Positions 1-8,080 of a DNA stretch of 64,000 nucleotides are shown one piece after another (the stretch's first letter is position 1; each line of letters starts with the position of its first letter). The notes under the pieces are model-generated. The model was not told the DNA's origin. It saw only the letters and a list, made by a program, of their open reading frames with translations, and ran no database searches. The DNA is taken from positions 432,625 to 496,624 of the forward strand of contig PEKW01000006.1 in NCBI GenBank assembly GCA_002796995.1, read 5' to 3'. The position numbers were made by a program, and so were the translations under genes. The stretch is from Rhizobium sp. GTDB taxonomy: Bacteria > Pseudomonadota > Alphaproteobacteria > Rhizobiales > Rhizobiaceae.

Positions 1-555
1 CTGCATGCTGTGGCGCGTCTGGCTGTCGAGCGCGCCGAAAGGCTCGTCCATCAACAGCACTTCCGGGTCGTTGGCGAGCGCCCGCGCAATCGCCACGCGC
101 TGTTTCATGCCGCCGGAAAGCTGGGAGGGATAATGGTTGGCAAACTTCGCCAGACCGACCTCGGTCAGGAAATGGTTGACGATGTCCTTGCGCGCGGCGG
201 GCGCTATGCCCTTGCGTTTGGGACCGTATTCGACGTTCTGCGCGACGGTCAGCCAGGGAAACAGCGTATAGGCCTGGAACACCATGCCCCGGTCGGGGCC
301 GGGCTCGGTCACCGGCTTGCCGCCGACCTTGATCATGCCGGCGGTGCGATCCTCGAGCCCGGCGATGAGGTAGAGCAGGCTCGACTTGCCGCAGCCGGAC
401 GGCCCGACGATGACGCAGAACTCGTTGCGCTCGACATGGAAGGAGATGCCGTCCAGGGCCAGCACGGCGCTGTCGCCCTTGCCGTAGCGCAGCACGACAT
501 CGTCGATATCGATGTCGGAGCTGATGGGATTGGTCGAGATGTTCAACACGGACAT
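1..555 (-). CDS. ABC transporter ATP-binding protein, NitT/TauT type (partial)
   Basis: This is the ATPase of a nitrate/sulfonate/taurine-type importer; it would hydrolyse ATP at the cytoplasmic face to drive uptake. The visible 185 residues hold Walker A GPSGCGKS (51-58), the Q-loop Gln in FQAYTLFPW (about 94), the signature LSGGMKQR (146-153) and Walker B with Asp170-Glu171. The C-terminus, including the switch His and roughly 75 residues, lies beyond the left edge. The ATG start at 555 lies 13 bases below the permease stop, so the two are co-transcribed with the binding protein at 1501-2490. The substrate cannot be read from the ATPase. The family call is firm. Confidence 0.9.
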   Translation of the reverse strand, partial: MSVLNISTNPISSDIDIDDVVLRYGKGDSAVLALDGISFHVERNEFCVIVGPSGCGKSSLLYLIAGLEDRTAGMIKVGGKPVTEPGPDRGMVFQAYTLFPWLTVAQNVEYGPKRKGIAPAARKDIVNHFLTEVGLAKFANHYPSQLSGGMKQRVAIARALANDPEVLLMDEPFGALDSQTRHSMQ

Positions 556-568
556 TACGGGGAATTCC

Positions 569-1369
569 TCAATTGGCCCAGGGGGCGGCCACGCGGCGAA
601 CGATGCGGAACAGCTGATCGGTGAAGAGACCGAGGATGCCGATCATCGCGATCGCCATGAAGATGACGTCGACCTGGAAGCCGCGCATGGCCTTCAGCGA
701 GATGTAGCCGAGGCCGCTGCGGGCGGCGACGAGCTCCGCCACGACGAGATAGGTCCAGGCCCAGCCCATCGTCACGCGCAGCACGTCGAGCACATTGGGC
801 AGTGTCGCCGGCAGCACGATGTGGAAGACCGTGTCGACGCGGCGCGTGCCGAGCGTATAGGCGGCATTGACCAGATCGCGCGGCACGCTCCGGGCGCTGT
901 CGGCGATCATCACCAGCTGCTGGAAGAAGATGCCGAAGATGATGACGGCGACGCGTTGCTCGATGCCGATACCGATCCACAGGATGAACAAGGGTACGAA
1001 CGAGGTCACCGGCAGGTAGCGGATGAAGTTGACCAGTGGATCCAGAAAGGCCTGGACGATCCGGTAGGTCCCCATGGTCAGACCGAGCGGCACGGCGACC
1101 AGGCTGGATACGACGAAGCCGATCAGCACCACCTGGACACTGGCGAGCATATGTTCCCACAGGCTGCCGTCGGCGGCCATCTTGATGGTCGTCATGAAGA
1201 CGGCCTCGGGCCGGGGCAGGAACATCTCCTTCACGGCGCCGGAATAGGTGAGCGCGAACCAGCCGACGATCACCAGCACCCAGACGAGGATGCTGAGCGT
1301 GACGGCAAGACCACGCGGAATGGCGCGGAATGGCGTGCGGATGGATTTAAGCAGGGATTGATCGCTCAC
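569..1369 (-). CDS. ABC transporter permease, SsuC/TauC type
   Basis: This inner-membrane permease (266 aa from the chosen start) pairs with the ATPase below and the binding protein above. It has hydrophobic segments typical of the six-helix BPD_transp_1 fold and the cytoplasmic EAA loop (NAAYTLGTRRVDTVFH followed by VLP) that contacts the ATPase. The frame is open upstream to an ATG at 1453, but those 28 residues are basic and unlike the family. I chose the GTG at 1369 (product begins MSDQSLLKS) because an AGGAG-like site precedes it and the length then matches the family. Imported substrate is unknown; NitT/TauT relatives take nitrate, sulfonates, pyrimidine precursors or aromatic acids. 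Confidence 0.88.
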   Translation of the reverse strand: MSDQSLLKSIRTPFRAIPRGLAVTLSILVWVLVIVGWFALTYSGAVKEMFLPRPEAVFMTTIKMAADGSLWEHMLASVQVVLIGFVVSSLVAVPLGLTMGTYRIVQAFLDPLVNFIRYLPVTSFVPLFILWIGIGIEQRVAVIIFGIFFQQLVMIADSARSVPRDLVNAAYTLGTRRVDTVFHIVLPATLPNVLDVLRVTMGWAWTYLVVAELVAARSGLGYISLKAMRGFQVDVIFMAIAMIGILGLFTDQLFRIVRRVAAPWAN

Positions 1370-1500
1370 GGGGCGTGCTCCGCTCCTTCGGTTGACCGAC
1401 AGCACCGGCCGGGGAAGGAAAAACAAGGATATTCGGCGGGCGGACGGGTCCACCTCGGCCTGATGATGGGGGCGCCTTGAGCCGGCGCCCCGCTTGACGG

Positions 1501-2490
1501 TTACTGCGCGTCGACGAAGGTGGTATCGACCAGGTCGGCGAACTTGATGTCCATCTTGAGCTTGCCGAAGCTGCCCCAGATCTCGGTGCCGAGCTTGATC
1601 AGCTTGCCGGCTTCGCCCTCGTCGCCGCCCTTGAAGAACTCCGCATTGCGGTCCTTGCCGTAGAAGTTGACGCCCTTGGCGGAGGAGGCGAATTCCTTGG
1701 GGTCCTCGAGCCAGCCGCCGACGCCCTTGGCCATGACTTCATAGGCCTTTTCCTGGTCCGACTTGATGAACTCGTTCGCCTTGTAGAGACCCTTGATCAG
1801 TGCCTCGACGTCCTTCGGGTTCTTGGCGATGTAGTCGCAGTTCAGCGCCACCACGTCGACGATCGCGCCCGGGGTCTTGGACGAGTCGATGAGGACCTGG
1901 CCCTTGTCCGCCTGCTTGGCGAGCGTCAGGTGCGGCTCCCAGGTGACGGCGACGGGGATGCGGTCGGCCATGAACGCGGCGGCCGCGTCGTCGGCGGTCA
2001 TGTTGGTGATCTTGACGTCGGCTTCGGTGAGCCCGGCCTGCTTGAGCAGGATGTTGAACCAGAACTGCGAGACCGAGCCTTCGTTCATCGCCACTTCCAT
2101 ACCCTTGATGTCGGCGAGGCTCTTGACCTCCTTCGGCGCCAGCACGCCATCGCCGCCATGGCTGTCGTCGAGGGCGTAGACGGCCTTGAAGCACACGTCG
2201 GAGGAGCGGTATTTCATGATTTCGTCGATGGTCGACGCGCTGCCATCGAGTTCGCCGGCAGCGGCGGCGGCCATGTACATCGACGATTCCTCGATGATCT
2301 CAAGCGTCACGTCGAGGCCGTTTTCCTTGAAGTAGCCCATGTCGCGGGCGAGGAAGAGCGGGCCATAGCCGACCCAGGTGGTCATGCCGAGTTTCATCGT
2401 GCCGGCTTCCGCAGACGAGGCAGAGGCAGCCAGCATGGCAACCCCAGCTGCCAGTGCGGCCTTCCGAAGCTTGGAAAATGTCTTAGTCAT
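1501..2490 (-). CDS. ABC transporter substrate-binding protein, NitT/TauT family
   Basis: This is the periplasmic binding protein of the importer (329 aa). It begins MTKTFSKLRKAALAAG and has a classical signal peptide with likely cleavage after SSAEA near residue 29. The mature part opens with the family pattern MKLGMTTWVGYGPLFLARDMGYF, typical of NMT1/SsuA-like proteins. An upstream ATG at 2622 would add 44 non-hydrophobic residues ahead of the signal peptide, so I took the ATG at 2490, which follows an AGGGAA site. It heads the transporter genes and is separated from lysR by a 215-base gap with a strong palindrome, so the importer probably has its own promoter controlled by that regulator. 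The ligand is unknown. Confidence 0.88.
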   Translation of the reverse strand: MTKTFSKLRKAALAAGVAMLAASASSAEAGTMKLGMTTWVGYGPLFLARDMGYFKENGLDVTLEIIEESSMYMAAAAAGELDGSASTIDEIMKYRSSDVCFKAVYALDDSHGGDGVLAPKEVKSLADIKGMEVAMNEGSVSQFWFNILLKQAGLTEADVKITNMTADDAAAAFMADRIPVAVTWEPHLTLAKQADKGQVLIDSSKTPGAIVDVVALNCDYIAKNPKDVEALIKGLYKANEFIKSDQEKAYEVMAKGVGGWLEDPKEFASSAKGVNFYGKDRNAEFFKGGDEGEAGKLIKLGTEIWGSFGKLKMDIKFADLVDTTFVDAQ

Positions 2491-2659
2491 GGCGTTCCCT
2501 TTTTTGTTCTGAGGTGCGATCGGGGGGCCTCTCTGCCAACAGAGAATTGGATCGATGGCCGCGAACTGGCAGCGCCCGCCCGTTTCCCGTCGGCTTGCCG
2601 GCCGATGAAAAAAGGAAACCACGCTTCATTCGTCGGAAAAATAAGCATTTTCGGTGAAG

Positions 2660-2682
2660 CTGCTTAGGCGCAGCCTAAGCAG
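2660..2682. promoter_or_regulatory. Palindrome upstream of importer genes, putative LysR operator
   Basis: Two 10-base arms, CTGCTTAGGC and GCCTAAGCAG, are perfect inverted repeats around a GCA spacer. The core TTAGGC-GCA-GCCTAA fits the T-N11-A pattern of LysR-type binding sites. It lies between the lysR stop (2706) and the binding-protein start (2490). A weak transcription terminator after lysR is the alternative, but no T-tract follows on the minus strand. Confidence 0.5.
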
Positions 2683-2705
2683 GTCTAAAGCCGGGGAAGA
2701 GAGGC

Positions 2706-3650
2706 CTAGCGGCGCTTCTGACTCATGGCCGGCGCCACCATGCCGGGGATGTAGGCATCGGAGATGAAGGCCCGGGCATGGTTGGCAAAAGCGGTGAGAA
2801 GCCGGGACTTGCGCAGCGATTTCAGCGTCGCGAAACCGATCGTCATCGGGCGATGGTCGCCGGAGAGACGAACCCGCGCCACCTTGCGGCCGTCGAGCGC
2901 AGTGTCGGAGCGCGGGGTGACGTTGGCGAGCGTGTAGCCGTAGCCGTTGGCCACCATGGTCCGGATGATGTCCGGGTGCGCGATGCGAAAGGCGATGTTG
3001 GGCTGGACCCCTTCCTTCATGAACAGCGCCAGGAAATATTCGCTGGACAGCGGCAGGTCGAGAAAGACCATCGGCAGTTCGGCGAGTTCCTGCAGGGTGA
3101 CGGCCGAATGGCGGGCGAGCGGATGCGACTCGCCGACCAGCGCATGCACCGGCAGGTCGACGAGCGGGGTAAACTCGACGTCGTCCGGGATCTGCAGGTC
3201 ATAGGTCACGGCCACGTCGATCACCGCCCGGCGCAGTCCGCTGAGCAGCATTTCCTGGTTGTCGGCATGCGGCCGGATGCTGGCCTTGGGAAAGCCAGCG
3301 GTAAAGGACAGCGCGAGTTCCGGCAGGATCATGGGTGCAAGCGTGGTCAGGCATCCGACGTTGAGCTGACCCCGCACCTCGTCGCTTGCTTCAGAGGCGA
3401 CGCTGTAGAGTGATTCTGCCTGCTCGATCAGCCGCTTGGCTTCGAGCAACATGGACCGTCCGGCCGGCGTCAGCGACAGGCCCTGGGCGTGATGCCGGAC
3501 GAACAGCTGCACGTCGAGTTCCAGCTCCAGCTGGGAAATCGCCGTCGAGATGGAGGGCTGCGAGATGTTGATGCGCTCGGAGGCCTGGGTGATGCTGCCG
3601 GTCTCGCCGGCAGCAATGAAATATTCGAGTTGTCTGAGCGTAAAGCGCAT
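2706..3650 (-). CDS. LysR-family transcriptional regulator
   Basis: This 314-residue DNA-binding regulator has the N-terminal winged helix-turn-helix (about residues 1-60, with SITQASERINISQPSIS as the recognition region). The C-terminal inducer-binding domain runs from about residue 90 to 295. It follows the aldehyde dehydrogenase gene by 23 bases and precedes the importer genes, all in one orientation. It therefore probably senses the imported compound or a breakdown product and controls the importer, perhaps through the palindrome at 2660-2682. The ligand is not predictable from sequence. The start at 3650 fits the usual LysR N-terminus (MRFTLRQLEYF). Confidence 0.93.
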   Translation of the reverse strand: MRFTLRQLEYFIAAGETGSITQASERINISQPSISTAISQLELELDVQLFVRHHAQGLSLTPAGRSMLLEAKRLIEQAESLYSVASEASDEVRGQLNVGCLTTLAPMILPELALSFTAGFPKASIRPHADNQEMLLSGLRRAVIDVAVTYDLQIPDDVEFTPLVDLPVHALVGESHPLARHSAVTLQELAELPMVFLDLPLSSEYFLALFMKEGVQPNIAFRIAHPDIIRTMVANGYGYTLANVTPRSDTALDGRKVARVRLSGDHRPMTIGFATLKSLRKSRLLTAFANHARAFISDAYIPGMVAPAMSQKRR

Positions 3651-3673
3651 GCGTGGGGTCCCGTATCAGGACC

Positions 3674-5164
3674 CTAGTATTTGATCCAGGTGGTCTTGAG
3701 TCCACTGAATTTATCGAAGGCATGCAGGGACAGGTCCCGCCCGATGCCCGATTGCTTGAATCCGCCGAAGGGCGTCATCGGCGAAAGCGCATCGACGGTG
3801 TTGACCGAGACCGTGCCGGCGCGAAGCTTTTCCGACACGCGATGGGCGCGCGACAGGTTCGAGGTCCAGACCGAGGCGGCAAGCCCGTAGATCGTGTCGT
3901 TGGCGCGAGCGATGGCCTCCCCTTCGCTGTCGAAGGTCGACACGGCCAGCACCGGGCCAAAAATCTCTTCCCGCGACAGCCTGTCACCGGCATCGACATC
4001 GGCGAAGATCGTCGGCTGGACGAAACAGCCCTTGCCATCCACCCTCACCCGCTCGCCGCCGCTGACCAGCCGGCTGGTCTTCCGGCCATGCGCGATGAAG
4101 GACATGATGCGCGCCGTCTGGCTCTCGTCGACGATCGCCCCCATGCTGGAGTTCGGGTCGAGCGGATTGCCGGGCGTATAGCGCCTGGCCCGCTCCGCCA
4201 TCTTTTCGAGAAAGGCCTCGGCAATCGGGCGTTCGACCAGCAGGCGCGAATTGGCCGAGCAGATTTCACCCTGGTTGAAGAAGATGCCGAAGGCGGCCAT
4301 GTCGGCGGCGGCATCCAGATCCTCGCAATCGGCAAAGACCAGGTTGGGGCTCTTGCCGCCGCATTCGAGCCAGACCTGCTTCATGTTCGACTGGGCGGAA
4401 TAGCCGAGGAAATATTTGCCGACCTGGGTCGAGCCGGTGAACGTGATGCAATCGACATCGGGATGCAGGCCAAGTGCCCGGCCGGTCACTTCGCCAAGGC
4501 CCGGCACGACATTGAGAACCCCCTCCGGCAGGCCCGCTTCAATCGCCAGTTCCGCAAGGCGCAGGGCCGAAAGCGGCGATTGTTCGGCCGGCTTCAGCAC
4601 AACGCAATTGCCCATGGCCAGCGCCGGGGCACATTTCCAGGTCGCCATGTCGAGCGGGAAATTCCACGGCACGACCGCGCCGACGACGCCGAGCGGCTCG
4701 CGGCGGATGATCGCCAGATTGCCCGGACCGGTCGGAGCCACCTCGTCATAGACCTTGTCGATCGCCTCGGCATACCATTGGAAGATGGCGGCGGAGCCGG
4801 GCACGTCGACCGTCGCCGCGTCCATGACCAGCTTGCCCATGTCCAGGCTGTCGAGCAGGGCAAGTTCGATCATGTTGGCGCGGATGAGATCGGCAAGCTT
4901 CAACAGCACGGCCTTGCGTTCTGCCGGCGACTTACCCGACCAGCGCCCATCCTCGAAGGCGGCGCGGGCAGACTTCACCGCCCGGTCGACATCGACATCG
5001 CCGCAGGCGGCGACCTTGGCAAGAAGTCCGCCCGTTGCCGGATTGATGCAGTCGAAGGTCTCGCCCGAAAGCGCATCGACCGGCTTGCCGCCGATGAATG
5101 CCTTGTCGCGAAAGCGGACCGCTGCCGCCTCCTTCGTCCAGTCGTGCCTTGCCAGATCCGTCAT
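3674..5164 (-). CDS. NAD(P)-dependent aldehyde dehydrogenase, PuuC/BetB-like
   Basis: This 496-residue enzyme oxidises an aldehyde to the acid with NAD(P)+ in the cytosol. The general-base Glu lies in LECGGKSPN and the catalytic Cys in NQGEICSANSRL. The C-terminal pattern PFGGFKQSGIGRDLS is typical of the aminoaldehyde branch (gamma-glutamyl-gamma-aminobutyraldehyde or betaine aldehyde dehydrogenases). The start at 5164 follows a GGAAGG site by six bases. Lying between DUF1028 and LysR genes and next to an importer, it probably removes the aldehyde formed when an imported amine or amide is broken down. Exact substrate is open. Confidence 0.92.
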   Translation of the reverse strand: MTDLARHDWTKEAAAVRFRDKAFIGGKPVDALSGETFDCINPATGGLLAKVAACGDVDVDRAVKSARAAFEDGRWSGKSPAERKAVLLKLADLIRANMIELALLDSLDMGKLVMDAATVDVPGSAAIFQWYAEAIDKVYDEVAPTGPGNLAIIRREPLGVVGAVVPWNFPLDMATWKCAPALAMGNCVVLKPAEQSPLSALRLAELAIEAGLPEGVLNVVPGLGEVTGRALGLHPDVDCITFTGSTQVGKYFLGYSAQSNMKQVWLECGGKSPNLVFADCEDLDAAADMAAFGIFFNQGEICSANSRLLVERPIAEAFLEKMAERARRYTPGNPLDPNSSMGAIVDESQTARIMSFIAHGRKTSRLVSGGERVRVDGKGCFVQPTIFADVDAGDRLSREEIFGPVLAVSTFDSEGEAIARANDTIYGLAASVWTSNLSRAHRVSEKLRAGTVSVNTVDALSPMTPFGGFKQSGIGRDLSLHAFDKFSGLKTTWIKY

Positions 5165-5186
5165 CGGGAACCTTCCGCCTGTCTGT

Positions 5187-5861
5187 TCAGAGATCGCCCG
5201 GCACGCCGTAGCTGGGTGCCGCCGTCGGATTGATCGCCCGGGTCACATAGTCTTCGAGCTGCGGCTTGTAGATCGACCACAGCTTGCCCAGTTCGCCGAT
5301 CGGGTCTTCTTCCGCCCAATCGACCCGCAGGTCGGCAATCGGCCAGGAGACATTGCGCACGAGATAGAGCCCCGCCGAGTGAACGGGCCCCGCCTCGCCG
5401 CCCGCGGCAAGCGCCGCCTGCATTGCGACGAGCAGCCGGTCGCCGAGGTGACCTTCCGCTTCCTCGAAAGCCGCCACCATGCGCTTCGGCACGAAGGGAT
5501 TGGCGAGAAGGTTGCCGGCGGCGGCGCAATCCTTGCCCTGCGCGACGGCATGGGTGCCGAGGGTATGCTCGCCCGAGTGGATCGCCGTGCGGCCTTGCGC
5601 ATCGAGCAATACGACCTGGCGCCACGGCGCCGTGTCGTAGCCTTCGAGCAGGGCGGCGAGCGCCTGTTCGGCATCGAGGCCCTTTGCCATCAGGTCCAGG
5701 CCTTTCGCCCCGAGCGAAGGATCGGTAATGTTCTGCGTCGCGACGACACCGGCGCCAGCCCGGGCATGGGCGCAACGGGCAGCGACCGCCGGCGACGACG
5801 AGGAAATCGCAATGCCCATCATGCCGGTCTTCGGGCAGCGTGCCGAGATGGAAAAGGTCAT
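5187..5861 (-). CDS. DUF1028 family protein (Ntn-hydrolase-like)
   Basis: This 224-residue protein starts MTFSISARCPKTGMMGIAIS and belongs to DUF1028, whose fold resembles N-terminal-nucleophile hydrolases. Family function is not established; members are often found with RidA, amidases and peptidases in amine or heterocycle catabolic clusters. Here it lies 7 bases after the RidA gene and 22 bases before the aldehyde dehydrogenase, so it is very likely part of the same pathway. I infer a hydrolytic role on an amide or lactam intermediate, but no catalytic residue can be assigned with confidence. The start follows a GAGG site. Confidence 0.85.
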   Translation of the reverse strand: MTFSISARCPKTGMMGIAISSSSPAVAARCAHARAGAGVVATQNITDPSLGAKGLDLMAKGLDAEQALAALLEGYDTAPWRQVVLLDAQGRTAIHSGEHTLGTHAVAQGKDCAAAGNLLANPFVPKRMVAAFEEAEGHLGDRLLVAMQAALAAGGEAGPVHSAGLYLVRNVSWPIADLRVDWAEEDPIGELGKLWSIYKPQLEDYVTRAINPTAAPSYGVPGDL

Positions 5862-5868
5862 GGGAACC

Positions 5869-6291
5869 TCACTCGGGGATAACGGCGGTGACGTCGATCT
5901 CGACCAGCCATTCCGGACGCGCCAGCGCCGAAACGACGATACCGGTCGAGACGGGGAAAACGCCCTTCAGCCACTTGCCGACGACGCGATAGACCTGCTC
6001 GCGATACCGCGGGTCGACGATATAGATGACGATCTTGGTGATGTGGGCGAGCTCCGAGCCGGCCTCGTCGAGCAGCATCTTGATATTGGCCATGGCCTGC
6101 TCCGCCTGGGCGGTCACGTCGCCAATGCCGATATTCTCGGCCGTGTCCAGATTCTGGCCGATCTGGCCGCGAACGAAAACCATCGTGCCCCGGGCGACGA
6201 CGACCTGGCAAAGATCGTTGTCGAGCTTCTGCTCCGGATAGGTGTCCTTGGTGTTGAACTGGCGGATGCGCTTGTGCACTGGCATGGTCAT
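5869..6291 (-). CDS. RidA/YjgF/YER057c family protein
   Basis: This 140-residue cytosolic protein belongs to the RidA superfamily, whose archetype hydrolyses reactive enamine and imine intermediates. Many members within catabolic operons act on pathway-specific aminoacrylate-like compounds. The family core is seen in VFVRGQIGQNLD, the central TAQAEQAMANIKMLL helix and the C-terminal RPEWLVEIDVTAVI strand. The frame is open further upstream to 6501 but that part is unlike the family; the ATG at 6291 follows GGAAGA and is preferred. It is the first gene of the minus-strand set and is divergent from the flavin monooxygenase at 6707. Confidence 0.88.
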   Translation of the reverse strand: MTMPVHKRIRQFNTKDTYPEQKLDNDLCQVVVARGTMVFVRGQIGQNLDTAENIGIGDVTAQAEQAMANIKMLLDEAGSELAHITKIVIYIVDPRYREQVYRVVGKWLKGVFPVSTGIVVSALARPEWLVEIDVTAVIPE

Positions 6292-6706
6292 TCCATTCTT
6301 CCGTTGAACAGGGCTCGCAAAGGCTGGCAGGGGCTTCGGAACTGGGTCCGCAATGGGCGTCGAAACGGCTCCTGCATGCGGCAATTCCTGCGGTCTCTTC
6401 CCGGTCTCCGCAAAGCGGTCGCCATTACTGGAGCCACATGTCGCGGGAGAATGAAAGAAGGCTTTCCATGCGCCCTGCATCAGGAAATCCGAAGCACCCA
6501 CCCCGTCTGGTTAGCTGAATTCGGAATGCGACGCACAAGCCTGGCGAAGCCGACCTGCGTCACCGGCGCGCAAAGCTACTTCGAAATATCCAAACCAAGG
6601 CCGAACTAAATCATATTTTGCCGAACCAGCGGCTTCGACTACGAATTCTCCCATTCCTCAGCCCCCCGGGTTGAGAGGTCAGGAATTCCAGAGAAGGAGC
6701 CCGTGC
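6292..6706. other. Divergent intergenic region, no gene seen
   Basis: This 415-base stretch separates ridA (minus) from the flavin monooxygenase (plus), so it must carry both promoters. The half nearest ridA reads open in one frame but has no family resemblance. The only clear structure is the direct repeat at 6600-6626. No hairpin with a T-tract and no RNA gene were recognised. Confidence 0.6.
6600..6626. promoter_or_regulatory. GCCGAAC direct repeat, candidate regulator site
   Basis: The heptamer GCCGAAC occurs at 6600-6606 and again at 6620-6626, exactly 20 bases (two helical turns) apart, with an AT-rich spacer, in the divergent promoter region. Such phasing suits a dimeric regulator, but a chance repeat is possible. 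Confidence 0.3.
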
Positions 6707-7933
6707 ATGACGGTTGAAAAGGTCGATACACTAGTCATCGGTGGTGGCCAGGCGGGGCTTGCGGCGAGCGAACACCTGACCAATAGCGGCGTTCCTCACC
6801 TCGTCATCGAGCGGAGCCGGATCGCCGAACGTTGGCGCAGCGAACGCTGGGACACGCTGGTGGCCAACGGTCCGGCCTGGCACGACCGCTTTCCCAACAT
6901 GACCTTCGACATGGACCCGGACGGGTTTGCCAGCAAGGACAGCATCGTCAGCTATTTCGAGGCCTATGCCAAGCAGATCAATGCGCCGATCCGCTGCGGC
7001 GTCGAGGTGATCGCGCTCAGCCGCAAGCCGGACGGGTCCGGATTCATCGCCGAAACCAGCCAGGGCACGATCGAGGCCAGGAATGTGGTGGCAGCCACCG
7101 GGCCGTTCCAGAAGTCTGTGATCCCGCCGGTCGTGCCGGCCGACAGCGGCATCACCCAGATCCATTCGGCGTCCTATCGCAATCCGGCGCAGTTGCCGGA
7201 AGGTGGCGTGCTGGTGATTGGCGCAGGTTCGTCCGGCGTGCAGATTGCCGATGAACTGGCGCGTGCCGGCCGCAAGGTCTATCTCGCGGTCGGCCCGCAC
7301 AACCGGCCGCCGCGCAGCTATCGCGGCAAGGATTTCGTCTGGTGGCTCGGCGCGCTCGGCCTCTGGAACATGGAGACACCGGATCCGTCCACCGAACACG
7401 TCACCATCGCCGTCAGCGGCGCCCGCGGCGGCCACACTGTGGATTTCCGCGATCTTGCCGCCCAGGGCATCACGCTGGTCGGCCGCGCGGAATCCTATGC
7501 AAACGGCACCATGCACTTTGCATCGGATCTCGCCGCAAACATCGCGGCGGGCGATGCCGACTACCTCTCGGTGCTCGATTCCGCCGATGCGCATATTGAA
7601 CGCGAAGGCCTGGATTTCCCCGAGGAGCCGGAAGCCCGCATCATCGGTCCCGAGCCCGATTGCGTCAAAAACCCGATCCTCGAACTCAATCTCGCCAAGA
7701 CCGGCATCACCACGATCATCTGGGCGACCGGCTATGCGCTCGATTTCGGCTGGCTGCAATTCGACGTGATGGATGAAAGGGGCCGGCCGGCCCACCAGCG
7801 CGGGGTCTCCAAGGTTCCGGGTTTCTACTTCCTCGGTCTCGCCTGGCTATCGCGCCGCGCCTCGCCCTTCATCTGGGGCGTATGGCACGACGCCAAATAC
7901 ATCGCCGAACAGATTGCCGCAAAGGCACGCTGA
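6707..7933 (+). CDS. Flavin-containing monooxygenase-like NAD(P)/FAD oxidoreductase
   Basis: This 408-residue flavoprotein has two dinucleotide-binding motifs, VIGGGQAG near residue 11 for FAD and VIGAGSSG near residue 172 for NAD(P)H. The layout is that of the CzcO/FMO family, which inserts oxygen at N, S or carbonyl carbons. The start at 6707 follows a good GAAGGAG site; an in-frame start at 6671 lacks one. It reads away from the ridA gene set and converges on the HpaB-type hydroxylase, so a role in the same catabolic region is likely. Substrate is unknown. Confidence 0.87.
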   Translation: MTVEKVDTLVIGGGQAGLAASEHLTNSGVPHLVIERSRIAERWRSERWDTLVANGPAWHDRFPNMTFDMDPDGFASKDSIVSYFEAYAKQINAPIRCGVEVIALSRKPDGSGFIAETSQGTIEARNVVAATGPFQKSVIPPVVPADSGITQIHSASYRNPAQLPEGGVLVIGAGSSGVQIADELARAGRKVYLAVGPHNRPPRSYRGKDFVWWLGALGLWNMETPDPSTEHVTIAVSGARGGHTVDFRDLAAQGITLVGRAESYANGTMHFASDLAANIAAGDADYLSVLDSADAHIEREGLDFPEEPEARIIGPEPDCVKNPILELNLAKTGITTIIWATGYALDFGWLQFDVMDERGRPAHQRGVSKVPGFYFLGLAWLSRRASPFIWGVWHDAKYIAEQIAAKAR

Positions 7934-7938
7934 GGCCT

Positions 7939-7985
7939 GCAATTTGGTTGGGGCGGCTCTCCAAGAGGGAAGCCGCCTCAATTGC
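7939..7985. terminator. Hairpin between convergent genes, probable bidirectional terminator
   Basis: GGCGGCT at 7952-7958 pairs with AGCCGCC at 7971-7977, with a further CTC/GAG pairing inside and GCAATT/AATTGC flanks outside. It lies between the stops of the monooxygenase and the HpaB-like gene. There is no strong T-tract, so termination is inferred. Confidence 0.45.
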
Positions 7986-8080
7986 GTTCAGCAATATGCG
8001 ACCACGGACGGATCCGACAAATCGGGCGCCTGCATCGGACTCATGGGCAGGCTTGACGCCGATGGTGCGTGATGCCGGCT

